Shown in pieces: positions 30,444 through 37,975 of a stretch of 64,000 bases of DNA. The stretch lies in assembly GCA_028710885.1 (NCBI GenBank), contig JAQTTG010000005.1, positions 186,112 through 250,111 on the forward strand. Reading direction: 5' to 3'. The translations under genes were made by a program, and so were the position numbers. Every line of letters begins with the position of its first letter. Position 1 is the stretch's first letter. Source of the stretch: Sulfuricurvum sp. (GTDB lineage: Bacteria > Campylobacterota > Campylobacteria > Campylobacterales > Sulfurimonadaceae). The notes beneath the pieces were generated by a model. It was not told the origin of the DNA. It searched no databases and saw only the letters and a program-made list of their open reading frames with translations.

Positions 30444-31404
30444 TTTTTTTTCACATAATAAATACATTGTTTTACCGACCCATCAGAATCCTAAGGTATA
30501 TTTAGCTATAGATAATAAAAATATTAAAAAGAATAGTTTTAAACTTTATAATCCATTTTCATTAAAAGCAAAAATATTAAAAAAAATTGCTTTTTATTTT
30601 TCCTATTTTAATGTTGTTCAAAAAAATAGATCAAGTTTTTTGGCGTATTTGGAATTAAAATTTAATAAACAGTTTGTTGCTAGTACATACATAGCTACAG
30701 ACAAAGATAAAATAATAGTCCAGCTTCAAGTGGATTGTTGCATTTTTGGATATGTAAAAATTGCTATATCAGATACAGGTAATAAAAGAATTCAAAATGA
30801 AATATTTGCTATTGAAACATTAAGACATGTTAATAATATAGAGATAATTACTAAAGACATTTTTGAAGGCTTTGTTTTCTTTATCACTAAAGAAATTAAT
30901 GGACATATTGATTTTATAGAAGAAGATGAAATTATGAGGCTGTTGGAAAAGTTAAAAAGAGATAAATATTATGTATTTACAGAACATCCAAGAGTAAAAG
31001 AAATATTTGAAGCTTTGCAAACTTTAAAACTTGAAAAATATTTAACTATATTTAATCGATTAACAATAAACGAAGAGCTACGATTAGTATATGAACATGG
31101 CGATTTTACGCCATGGAATATAATGAGTCAAAATGATCAATATATAATGTTTGATTTTGAATATTTTGTTCAGAATGGAATCGAATATTTTGATTTGATT
31201 AAATATAATTATCAAATTGCGGATTTGATTGACAAATGCTCTAATTTAGATTTAATCGATCGTGTTATAAAAAACATAGATAGTGAAAATAATATAGAAA
31301 TATTTATATTGTATCTTTTAAAAGAAATTGTCAGCAAAGTACATGAGGGTAAAGATATATCAAAAGAAGATGCTTTATTGGCAATATTGGAGCAAAAAAT
31401 ATGA
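30430..31404 (+). CDS. APH/choline-kinase-like phosphotransferase
   Basis: Start chosen at the ATG at 30430, inside the end of the previous gene; an earlier in-frame ATG at 30382 is less likely. The catalytic loop EHGDFTPWNIM (His223, Asp225) and the metal-binding DFEYF are the signature of aminoglycoside phosphotransferase/choline-kinase folds. The N-terminal ATP-binding part is poorly conserved. Coupled to the nucleotidyltransferase-kinase fusion, it may modify a polysaccharide precursor, for example with a phospho-substituent. Substrate unknown. Confidence 0.72.
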   Translation: MNDFNFFSHNKYIVLPTHQNPKVYLAIDNKNIKKNSFKLYNPFSLKAKILKKIAFYFSYFNVVQKNRSSFLAYLELKFNKQFVASTYIATDKDKIIVQLQVDCCIFGYVKIAISDTGNKRIQNEIFAIETLRHVNNIEIITKDIFEGFVFFITKEINGHIDFIEEDEIMRLLEKLKRDKYYVFTEHPRVKEIFEALQTLKLEKYLTIFNRLTINEELRLVYEHGDFTPWNIMSQNDQYIMFDFEYFVQNGIEYFDLIKYNYQIADLIDKCSNLDLIDRVIKNIDSENNIEIFILYLLKEIVSKVHEGKDISKEDALLAILEQKI

Positions 31405-32516
31405 ATCTATTAATGTCAGCATATGCGTGTGAACCCAATAAAGGTAGTGAACCAGAAGTTGGTTGGAGATGGATGATTGAGTCATCTAAAAAGTTTAATG
31501 AAGTTGTTCTTGTAACCAGAGCAAATAATCGTGACAGTATCGAGTGTGAGTTTAAAAAATTGAATATAAATAATGTTAAATTTGAATATTTTGATTTGCC
31601 TAAATGGATAAGTTTTTGGAAAAAAGGTGGGCGCGGTGTACAGTTATATGCTTATTTATGGGAATGTTTTCTTTTTTTCTTTTTATTGAAAAAATTTCAT
31701 AAAAATAATTTTGATGTCGTTCATCGAGTGACTTTTGTTACCTATCGATTTCCTTCTTTTTTATGGTATTTTGGCAAAAAATTTATTTTTGGTCCAATAG
31801 CAGGGGGTGAGAGATTTCCCAGAGATTTTTTAAAGATATTTACTTTTAAAGGAAAAATTAAAGAAGTTGTGAGAATGATAATTCAAAGAGTCTCTTTACT
31901 TGATCCATTTGTTTTACTAACACTATATAAAGCAGATGAGATTATAGCTGTGACGCATGATACTAAAACAATCTTGCCTAAATTTGTACAGATGAAGGCA
32001 AGAATAAAACCCGCTATATCGATTAGTTTAGATGATTTTAATGTCGATTTATCTAAAAAACGAATGAAAAAAAATGGTGATATATTAAAGCTTTTGTATA
32101 TTGGACGATTGATTGAATGGAAAGGTCTTATGCTTTCTTTTGAAGCTCTCAGTGGCATCGATGAAAGTAAGTATGAATTTAATGTCATTGGTAGCGGTTC
32201 GGATGAAAAAGTATTTATTGATTATGTAAAGAGAAATAATCTGAATGTCAATTTTTTAGGGCAAATTGATAGAGAAAAACTGAGTGAATATTATTTGTCA
32301 CATGATTTATTTGTATTTCCTAGCCTACATGACAGTGGAGGAATGGTAGTTCTGGAAGCAAAAGCACACGGACTGCCTGTGATTGTAAGCGATTTTGGTG
32401 GTCCAAAAATGTTTGTTGGAGAGAAAGATACTATAATCAAATCAAGGACAGCAGTAGATTTTATAGCAAAATTAAATGATATTATTTTGATAAAAATTGA
32501 GGATGTTGATGAATAA
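31401..32516 (+). CDS. Glycosyltransferase family 4
   Basis: A 371-residue GT-B enzyme starting MSAYACEPNKGSEPEVGW, a pattern of GT4 enzymes in exopolysaccharide clusters. The C-terminal domain has LLYIGRLIEWKGL and FPSLHDSGGMVVLEAKAHGLPVIV, with the EX7E-type site reduced to one clear Glu. It overlaps the previous gene by 4 bases and the next by 8. Confidence 0.87.
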   Translation: MNLLMSAYACEPNKGSEPEVGWRWMIESSKKFNEVVLVTRANNRDSIECEFKKLNINNVKFEYFDLPKWISFWKKGGRGVQLYAYLWECFLFFFLLKKFHKNNFDVVHRVTFVTYRFPSFLWYFGKKFIFGPIAGGERFPRDFLKIFTFKGKIKEVVRMIIQRVSLLDPFVLLTLYKADEIIAVTHDTKTILPKFVQMKARIKPAISISLDDFNVDLSKKRMKKNGDILKLLYIGRLIEWKGLMLSFEALSGIDESKYEFNVIGSGSDEKVFIDYVKRNNLNVNFLGQIDREKLSEYYLSHDLFVFPSLHDSGGMVVLEAKAHGLPVIVSDFGGPKMFVGEKDTIIKSRTAVDFIAKLNDIILIKIEDVDE

Positions 32517-33645
32517 AAATATTTTTATTTCTGGATTGTTTTTATATCCTGGAAAAGTTGGTGGTGCAGAGAACTATTTTTATAATCTTTTAAAGGGTAT
32601 CAATAAAAACGATTATAAAGAAATTTCCTTAGTGTTGAATAAACATATAAATTACACCGAAGAAGTACTAAAGAGTTTCGATAAGATATCGCTCAATGTG
32701 AAATACAATAGAGGATTTTATGATTATTTATTAAAATTCTTTTTGCCTAAAAGTAAGAAGGCTCAACTAATATTTTCTCCAAATTATATTACACCATTTG
32801 GATTTGGCTTATTGAAAGTAACTACAATTCATGATGTGCAATATTTGCATTATCCAGAATATTTTTCATTGAGAAAGCGTTTATGGCTTTATATTTCACA
32901 TTTTTATACACTAAATCGGGCTGACCGCGTTATTTGTATTTCTGAAAATGTAAAAAATGACCTACTGAATTTTTTTGGTAATAAATATAAACATAAGTTG
33001 AAAGTGATATATAATCCCATTGATTTTAATAGATTTGAGACAAGTAATGAAGCTTCTGATACAGTTACAGATGAAAAATATATTTTATCTGTAGCTGCAC
33101 AATATCCGCATAAAAACTTAATAACATTGGTAAGAGCCTTTAATAAGTTATCATTGGTTTATCCAAAATATAAATTAGTGCTTGTTGGTCAATTAGCAAA
33201 AAATTTAATAGGTGGGAATCTTTTGTATCAAAAAGAGTTAAATCAAGAGGTTGAAAAAAATATTAATATTATAGTGGTAGGGTATGTATCTGATCAATTT
33301 CTTGGAAAATTATACCAGAAGTGCGATTTTTTTGTCTTTCCTTCTGTATTTGAAGGATTTGGTATGCCACCTGTTGAAGCTATGGGTATGGGTAAACCGG
33401 TTATAACGACAAGAAAAGCATCTTTAGAAGAGGTGACTTTAGGTAATGCGGTCTATGTAGATACTCCGTTGAATGATGAATCATTTTATATGGCGATGAT
33501 GGATGTTATAGTCAATTTGAATGAATATACATTGAAAGCTCAGAGGAATAAATATTCTATTCTTGAGAAATATAATCCAATAAATATTGCTTCTCAATAT
33601 CTTGCTATTTTTTATGAGGTGTTATATGAGAAAAAAAATAATTGA
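32509..33645 (+). CDS. Glycosyltransferase family 4
   Basis: Start chosen at the ATG at 32509, six bases after GAGG. The N-terminus is the typical SGLFLYPGKVGGAENYF, with TTIHDVQYLHYPEYF in the middle and the complete EX7E donor site FPSVFEGFGMPPVEAMGMGKP. It resembles mannosyl- and rhamnosyltransferases of the WbaZ type. About 378 residues, no membrane helices. Overlaps the following gene by 20 bases. Confidence 0.88.
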   Translation: MNKNIFISGLFLYPGKVGGAENYFYNLLKGINKNDYKEISLVLNKHINYTEEVLKSFDKISLNVKYNRGFYDYLLKFFLPKSKKAQLIFSPNYITPFGFGLLKVTTIHDVQYLHYPEYFSLRKRLWLYISHFYTLNRADRVICISENVKNDLLNFFGNKYKHKLKVIYNPIDFNRFETSNEASDTVTDEKYILSVAAQYPHKNLITLVRAFNKLSLVYPKYKLVLVGQLAKNLIGGNLLYQKELNQEVEKNINIIVVGYVSDQFLGKLYQKCDFFVFPSVFEGFGMPPVEAMGMGKPVITTRKASLEEVTLGNAVYVDTPLNDESFYMAMMDVIVNLNEYTLKAQRNKYSILEKYNPINIASQYLAIFYEVLYEKKNN

Positions 33646-34381
33646 TGTATTAATAAATATTGGAAAATATGAAAAGTTTATAACGAATTTATTTCGATTG
33701 TCTCAACAATCGCTCTCAAGCTACGTATGTATCTGTAACGTTCATATGGTGATCGAAGCATATCAAAATGATGAATTTTGTAAGGTTGTAAATCAAGCAG
33801 ATATAGTGACACCGGATGGAATGCCGATAGCAAAATCTATCAAATGGCTGTATGAAATAGAACAAGATCGAGTTTCGGGTATGGATTTGATGCCTGATCT
33901 TATTCAGAAATGTGCTGAAAATAATATGTCCATTTTTTTATATGGCTCTACCGATAAGATATTAAAAAAGATTATAGATAAAGCTTCTATTGAATTTCAA
34001 AATCTAAAAATCGAATCGCATTCACCACCATTTAGAGAATTGAATATCGATGAAAAGCAAGATATAATCAATAAAATCAATAAGTTTGATCCTGATTTTG
34101 TATTTGTGGCTCTTGGTTGTCCTAAACAAGAAAAATGGATGGCAGAGCATAAAGGTAAAATAAATAGTTGTATGATTGGTTTAGGTGGAGCATTTGAAGT
34201 ATATGCAGAGGTTAAGGATAGAGCCCCGAAATGGATGCAAGATTATTCACTTGAATGGTTATATCGATTACTCCAGGATCCAAAAAGATTATTTAAACGA
34301 TATTTCATAACGAACAATATGTTTATCTGGTTATTCATAAAGCAATTGATACGAAATTATATAAGTAATAAAGAGATATAA
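33626..34381 (+). CDS. WecG/TagA/CpsF-family glycosyltransferase (GT26)
   Basis: The ATG at 33626 follows GAGG with six bases between; upstream in-frame starts lie inside the previous gene. The family block NQADIVTPDGMPIAKSIKWL is split here as NQADIVTPDG and MPIAK; later come VALGCPKQEKWM, GLGGAFEVYAEVKDRAPKWM and LEWLYRLLQDPKRLFKRY. Members add N-acetylmannosaminuronate, ManNAc or glucose as the second sugar on undecaprenyl-PP-GlcNAc. Together with the WecA-like gene next door it would start the repeat unit. About 251 residues. Confidence 0.9.
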   Translation: MRKKIIDVLINIGKYEKFITNLFRLSQQSLSSYVCICNVHMVIEAYQNDEFCKVVNQADIVTPDGMPIAKSIKWLYEIEQDRVSGMDLMPDLIQKCAENNMSIFLYGSTDKILKKIIDKASIEFQNLKIESHSPPFRELNIDEKQDIINKINKFDPDFVFVALGCPKQEKWMAEHKGKINSCMIGLGGAFEVYAEVKDRAPKWMQDYSLEWLYRLLQDPKRLFKRYFITNNMFIWLFIKQLIRNYISNKEI

Positions 34382-34388
34382 TCTCTTT
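34370..34388. other. Small perfect inverted repeat at the end of the GT26 gene
   Basis: AAAGAGAT (34370-34377) and ATCTCTTT (34381-34388) form an 8-bp stem with a 3-base loop and cover the stop codon. The downstream T content is low, so it is at most a weak terminator. It also covers the first possible start of the next gene. Confidence 0.4.
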
Positions 34389-34398
34389 GTATTTAAGA

Positions 34399-35406
34399 AT
34401 GTGGGTACTTATGGTTTTTATTATAACTTTTTTACAGTCCTTTATATATCAATATTTGACGATCAAGATGGAAAAGCGTTATGGGTTTTTTATTGATCCA
34501 AATACCAAAGCGCATGCGATCCATAAGACTCCCACCCCGCGTGTGGGAGGGATAGGGATATTTTTATCATTTTTTATCTCAGTATTTATCTTTATGCCCG
34601 ATTTTTGGTGGTTGGCGATCAGCAGTGCGATCATCTTTGGATTTGGTCTTTATGAGGATTGGCACGGAAATACCCCCAAGCAATATCGTTTGGGAGCTAT
34701 GGCAATAGCTACATATATCGCTGTTTATTATGGAGGGTATATTGCCAATAATATGGAATTTTTTGTTTTGCCGTATTTTGTGGCAGTAGCACTTACTGTT
34801 TTTGCTGTTGTGGGTATGAGTAGTGCGATTAATTTTGTTGATGGGTTAAATGGTTTGGCGAGTGGTATTAGCATAGTTGTATTGATATTTTATGCGATGC
34901 TTTCTTTTATGTATGACGGACGAGTGATTTTTCCGTTATCGATGATTTTAGTCGCTTCGGTTTTGGCTTTTTTTGTTTGGAATTATCCCAAAGGAAATAT
35001 TTTCTTAGGAGATGGAGGGGCATATTTTCTCGGATTTATGCTAGCAATATTTGGTATTATCCTTTCCGCTAGACATGAAGAGATATCGGTATGGTACCCA
35101 TTGGCAGCGTTGGCATATCCGACAATTGAGACATTTGTGACTATTGATCGACGTATCAAGCGCAAACGAAAATATGGCATCCCTTTTTTCGAAGCAGAAA
35201 AAGTTCATTTACATACGCTTAAGTTTCGTAGACGAACTAAAGATAACGCTGCTGCATCGCGTAGACTCTTGTTATTTCATTTCTATATCAATATATTAGC
35301 TTTTATGGTACATCAATATGTGTTTGCACTAATAGCTTTATTTGTCATTGTATATATAGTTTATTTAGGGAAATATAGAAAGGTAATCCGATTCGGAAAA
35401 TTTTAG
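34399..35406 (+). CDS. WecA-like undecaprenyl-phosphate GlcNAc-1-phosphate transferase
   Basis: A MraY/WecA-family integral membrane protein with about 10-11 helices that transfers a sugar-1-phosphate to undecaprenyl phosphate, the first step of repeat-unit assembly. Conserved loops: HKTPTPRVGGIGIF, AINFVDGLNGLASG and NIFLGDGGAYFLGFM. The C-terminal HLHTLKFRRRTKDN resembles the carbohydrate-recognition loop. The start is uncertain: TTG at 34387, ATG at 34399 and ATG at 34411 are in frame. It is probably the last gene of the cluster. Confidence 0.9.
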   Translation: MWVLMVFIITFLQSFIYQYLTIKMEKRYGFFIDPNTKAHAIHKTPTPRVGGIGIFLSFFISVFIFMPDFWWLAISSAIIFGFGLYEDWHGNTPKQYRLGAMAIATYIAVYYGGYIANNMEFFVLPYFVAVALTVFAVVGMSSAINFVDGLNGLASGISIVVLIFYAMLSFMYDGRVIFPLSMILVASVLAFFVWNYPKGNIFLGDGGAYFLGFMLAIFGIILSARHEEISVWYPLAALAYPTIETFVTIDRRIKRKRKYGIPFFEAEKVHLHTLKFRRRTKDNAAASRRLLLFHFYINILAFMVHQYVFALIALFVIVYIVYLGKYRKVIRFGKF

Positions 35407-35413
35407 CTGCTTT

Positions 35414-36037
35414 TTACAAATAAACAAATGTTACCATCGACATGATATAAAAAAAGATCGTTGTCCGAAAATGCCGGTATTGCATCTGTTCTTGCTGTTC
35501 GATCATGTTGGCGGTAGCAAGGCCTACAAGCATATAAAAAGGGATGACTTGCAAACAGGAAAAATGTGAAAACGGGCCAAGATTAGCAGGTAAATAATAA
35601 AAAATGTAATCGCCAAATAGCATAGAGTAAGGGACATTGACAATCAATTCAATAAAGATTGCTTCGATGCCTAAGAGTAATCCCGATTTCAATGTATTCA
35701 TATGGGCATTATGCAAAAAAATAACACTCCGCCAGTAGGTATAAAATCCAAGTGTCCCCCATACTAACGGGAAAAAATAACTGATATTTCCATTGTGCGC
35801 CGGATAGAGATGGTATTGCCATAATGGAGCTCCGAAGGCTGTGTGATAGAGGGTATTGACAAAATCTTCTCCTATCGCGCCAATGAATGAAAATAATAAT
35901 ACAGTATAGATTAGCTTTTTCCAATCGGGGTACAGCAGCCGTTTGGCAACTATACAGAAGAAAGCATAAAAGAGAATAATTAATCCAACACTGTACAATA
36001 GAGTATTTAAAACATTGATCTCAAGCATGGGTTTCAT
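35414..36037 (-). CDS. Polytopic membrane protein of unknown function
   Basis: 207 residues with about six hydrophobic helices (for example LNTLLYSVGLIILFYAFFCIV) and an acidic/aromatic loop SFIGAIGEDFVNTLYHTAFG. No family recognised. It lies 17 bases downstream of a geranylgeranyl-reductase-like gene on the same strand, so the two are probably one operon and may act on the same hydrophobic substrate. It ends convergently 8 bases from the WecA-like gene. Confidence 0.65.
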   Translation of the reverse strand: MKPMLEINVLNTLLYSVGLIILFYAFFCIVAKRLLYPDWKKLIYTVLLFSFIGAIGEDFVNTLYHTAFGAPLWQYHLYPAHNGNISYFFPLVWGTLGFYTYWRSVIFLHNAHMNTLKSGLLLGIEAIFIELIVNVPYSMLFGDYIFYYLPANLGPFSHFSCLQVIPFYMLVGLATANMIEQQEQMQYRHFRTTIFFYIMSMVTFVYL

Positions 36038-36054
36038 TTCCTCTATCAGCTTAT

Positions 36055-37143
36055 TTAAGTTTTTTGAGTTATAAGACTTATAACTTTTCGTATAATCTGC
36101 ATTGCAGATTTCGGAGTGCTTTTACCGCTCCAAAAACGCAATGCCGCTTGATGCACTTTGGGGTTATTCAACAATCGAACAACCCTTTCAATCATCCAAT
36201 CCCATCGTAACAAAAGCGTTTGCAATAATTCCATCGCTTGGAAACGCTTTTTTAAATTCTTTTGCCATAGATCTTTATATTTATTTAGATCGCCATCTAC
36301 GATGGCTTCAACGGCATAAAGTGCAGAACGCATTGCGTAATAAATTCCTTCATAGGTAAATGGGGAAACCTGTCCGGCAGCATCGCCGACAAACAAAATA
36401 TTATCTTTGCGATAGAGGTCATCTTTCCAGATGGGGATATAGTACCCTCTCGCTTTGGGTACAGGGTTCAACCCCGTTTTGATACAAAAATCTTTGAAAT
36501 ACTTCTGTGCATTTAAGCCATCTCGACAAGCCAGCCCGATATGGGCACCTTTATGGTGAACAAAAGACCAGGCATAATAACCCGGTGCGATATTCTTACC
36601 AAACCAAAATTCGCATGTGCCGCTCAGTGGCTGTTCGACTTTGGCGTAGAGTGTTAGTACTCTTTTGGGCACCCCCCCCGTTACGGCTCTTCGTACGGCA
36701 GAATTCACACCATCGGCTGCAATGATGTATTTCGCCTGTATACGAAGTTCTGTTTCATTGGATTGGATGTGAGCGAGCTGTCCATCATACGATTTAAAAG
36801 TGCCTTCGATGACCTCCGCACCTTCCTTTTGGGCCAATGCTCTTAAATAATCATCAAATTCACGCCGATCGACAATCGCCAAAGGCTCTGTACCCAGAGT
36901 TATATCAGCACCAAAGTGGCTCGGTGCGACAAATTTTATGGTATTTATGTGATGAGAGATTTTTGTTTTATCCAAAGCAAATTCATCAAAAGCTTTTAAT
37001 ACTACTCCTCCTCCACACGGTTTTTCAAAGGTAAAACTTTTTTGTACCAACAATACCTTGTAGTTTTGTTTTGCCAAAAATCGTGCTGCTGTTGCTCCGG
37101 CTGGACCGCCGCCAATCACCAGTACATCACAGGTATTTATCAT
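36055..37143 (-). CDS. Geranylgeranyl-reductase-family FAD oxidoreductase
   Basis: Read from the ATG at 37143, which gives the standard start CDVLVIGGGPAGATAA (FAD-binding GxGxxG); an ATG at 37155 adds four residues. Family motifs are the KPCGGGVV loop and the second FAD site FVGDAAGQVSPFTYEGIYYA. Relatives reduce isoprenoid chains of archaeal lipids, chlorophyll, or menaquinone (MenJ). In a non-phototroph the likely target is a quinone or polyprenol. It lies close to a cis-prenyltransferase-dependent glycan cluster, but a link is only inference. Confidence 0.85.
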   Translation of the reverse strand: MINTCDVLVIGGGPAGATAARFLAKQNYKVLLVQKSFTFEKPCGGGVVLKAFDEFALDKTKISHHINTIKFVAPSHFGADITLGTEPLAIVDRREFDDYLRALAQKEGAEVIEGTFKSYDGQLAHIQSNETELRIQAKYIIAADGVNSAVRRAVTGGVPKRVLTLYAKVEQPLSGTCEFWFGKNIAPGYYAWSFVHHKGAHIGLACRDGLNAQKYFKDFCIKTGLNPVPKARGYYIPIWKDDLYRKDNILFVGDAAGQVSPFTYEGIYYAMRSALYAVEAIVDGDLNKYKDLWQKNLKKRFQAMELLQTLLLRWDWMIERVVRLLNNPKVHQAALRFWSGKSTPKSAMQIIRKVISLITQKT

Positions 37144-37270
37144 AACGGGAACCATTCTCCTAGTTTAATCACTTTACATGCGAAAACAAGATAAAAAATT
37201 GATAGTATGTATGTAAGAATGACATAATCAGCTGTATTATACAATATCATACTTTTATAGGGAGGTGCGA

Positions 37271-37348
37271 ATGCAGTTGGTGGTACGTCCTTTGGTCTTG
37301 ATGGCAGGAATTGGAACAGCATTCGTGGCTAAAGGGATGATGTGTTAA
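37271..37348 (+). CDS. Possible 25-residue small hydrophobic protein
   Basis: An ATG at 37271 follows a strong ribosome site (GGAGGT, 37261-37266). The frame encodes 25 residues with a hydrophobic core (VVRPLVLMAGIGTAFVA) and ends at 37348, overlapping the GTG start of the lytic transglycosylase by 7 bases. It could be a real one-helix membrane peptide or a leader that couples translation of the next gene, which has no ribosome site of its own as good as this one. Confidence 0.45.
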   Translation: MQLVVRPLVLMAGIGTAFVAKGMMC

Positions 37349-37935
37349 TCAAACAAATCTTTCTGATCTTATTTCTCTGTATGATGAGTGCCGAAGCTGC
37401 GCCGTTTGAGCGTTATTTCGAAGAAGCGGGACGTGATTTTGGCATCGATCCAAGTTTGCTAAAGCGGATTGCTACGATAGAGAGCTCTCTGGATCCTAAT
37501 GCAATTAATCACAACAAAAATGGGACATCCGATATTGGTTTAATGCAAATCAACACTATTCATTTGCGACGTCTCTCAAAAGTCGGCGTTACGCGTGAAT
37601 CTTTACTGGACCCGCAAGTCAACATCTATGTTGGGGCACTTTTGCTCAGCTCTCATATACGCAAAAGAGGGTATAATCTAGATGCCATAGGATGCTATCA
37701 TTCGGCAAATCCAGTATATAAAAATCAGTGGCTCAAACGTTTGGCGTTGGCAGAGATCCCAAATGCGCAGAAAGATGCCAGTGTGACAGCATTGCGTGAT
37801 GATCCTAGGACACGTTTTGCCCAGTCACAGCTTTCGACACGTATGGATGAAAAGATTGCACAGGGGATGAACCCTAAAAAAGCATGGCGAGAGGCAAAAG
37901 CTGAAGTAGACCACTTGCTGGGGTATACGAGTTAA
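37342..37935 (+). CDS. Lytic transglycosylase, SLT/IagB type
   Basis: 197 residues starting at GTG. A signal peptide (IFLILFLCMMSAEA) is cleaved near residue 19. The SLT fold follows: catalytic Glu in LLKRIATIESSLDP, then HNKNGTSDIGLMQIN. It cuts peptidoglycan to make room for envelope-spanning machines; IagB/VirB1 relatives sit beside secretion systems. Here it precedes the Wza-like exporter by 40 bases. A C-terminal extension (from about 150) is charged and of unknown role. A close paralogue lies at 62025. Confidence 0.9.
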   Translation: MLIKQIFLILFLCMMSAEAAPFERYFEEAGRDFGIDPSLLKRIATIESSLDPNAINHNKNGTSDIGLMQINTIHLRRLSKVGVTRESLLDPQVNIYVGALLLSSHIRKRGYNLDAIGCYHSANPVYKNQWLKRLALAEIPNAQKDASVTALRDDPRTRFAQSQLSTRMDEKIAQGMNPKKAWREAKAEVDHLLGYTS

Positions 37936-37975
37936 TAGCAGTATAAATTTGAATCATGAAAAGGATGGGATGTAA

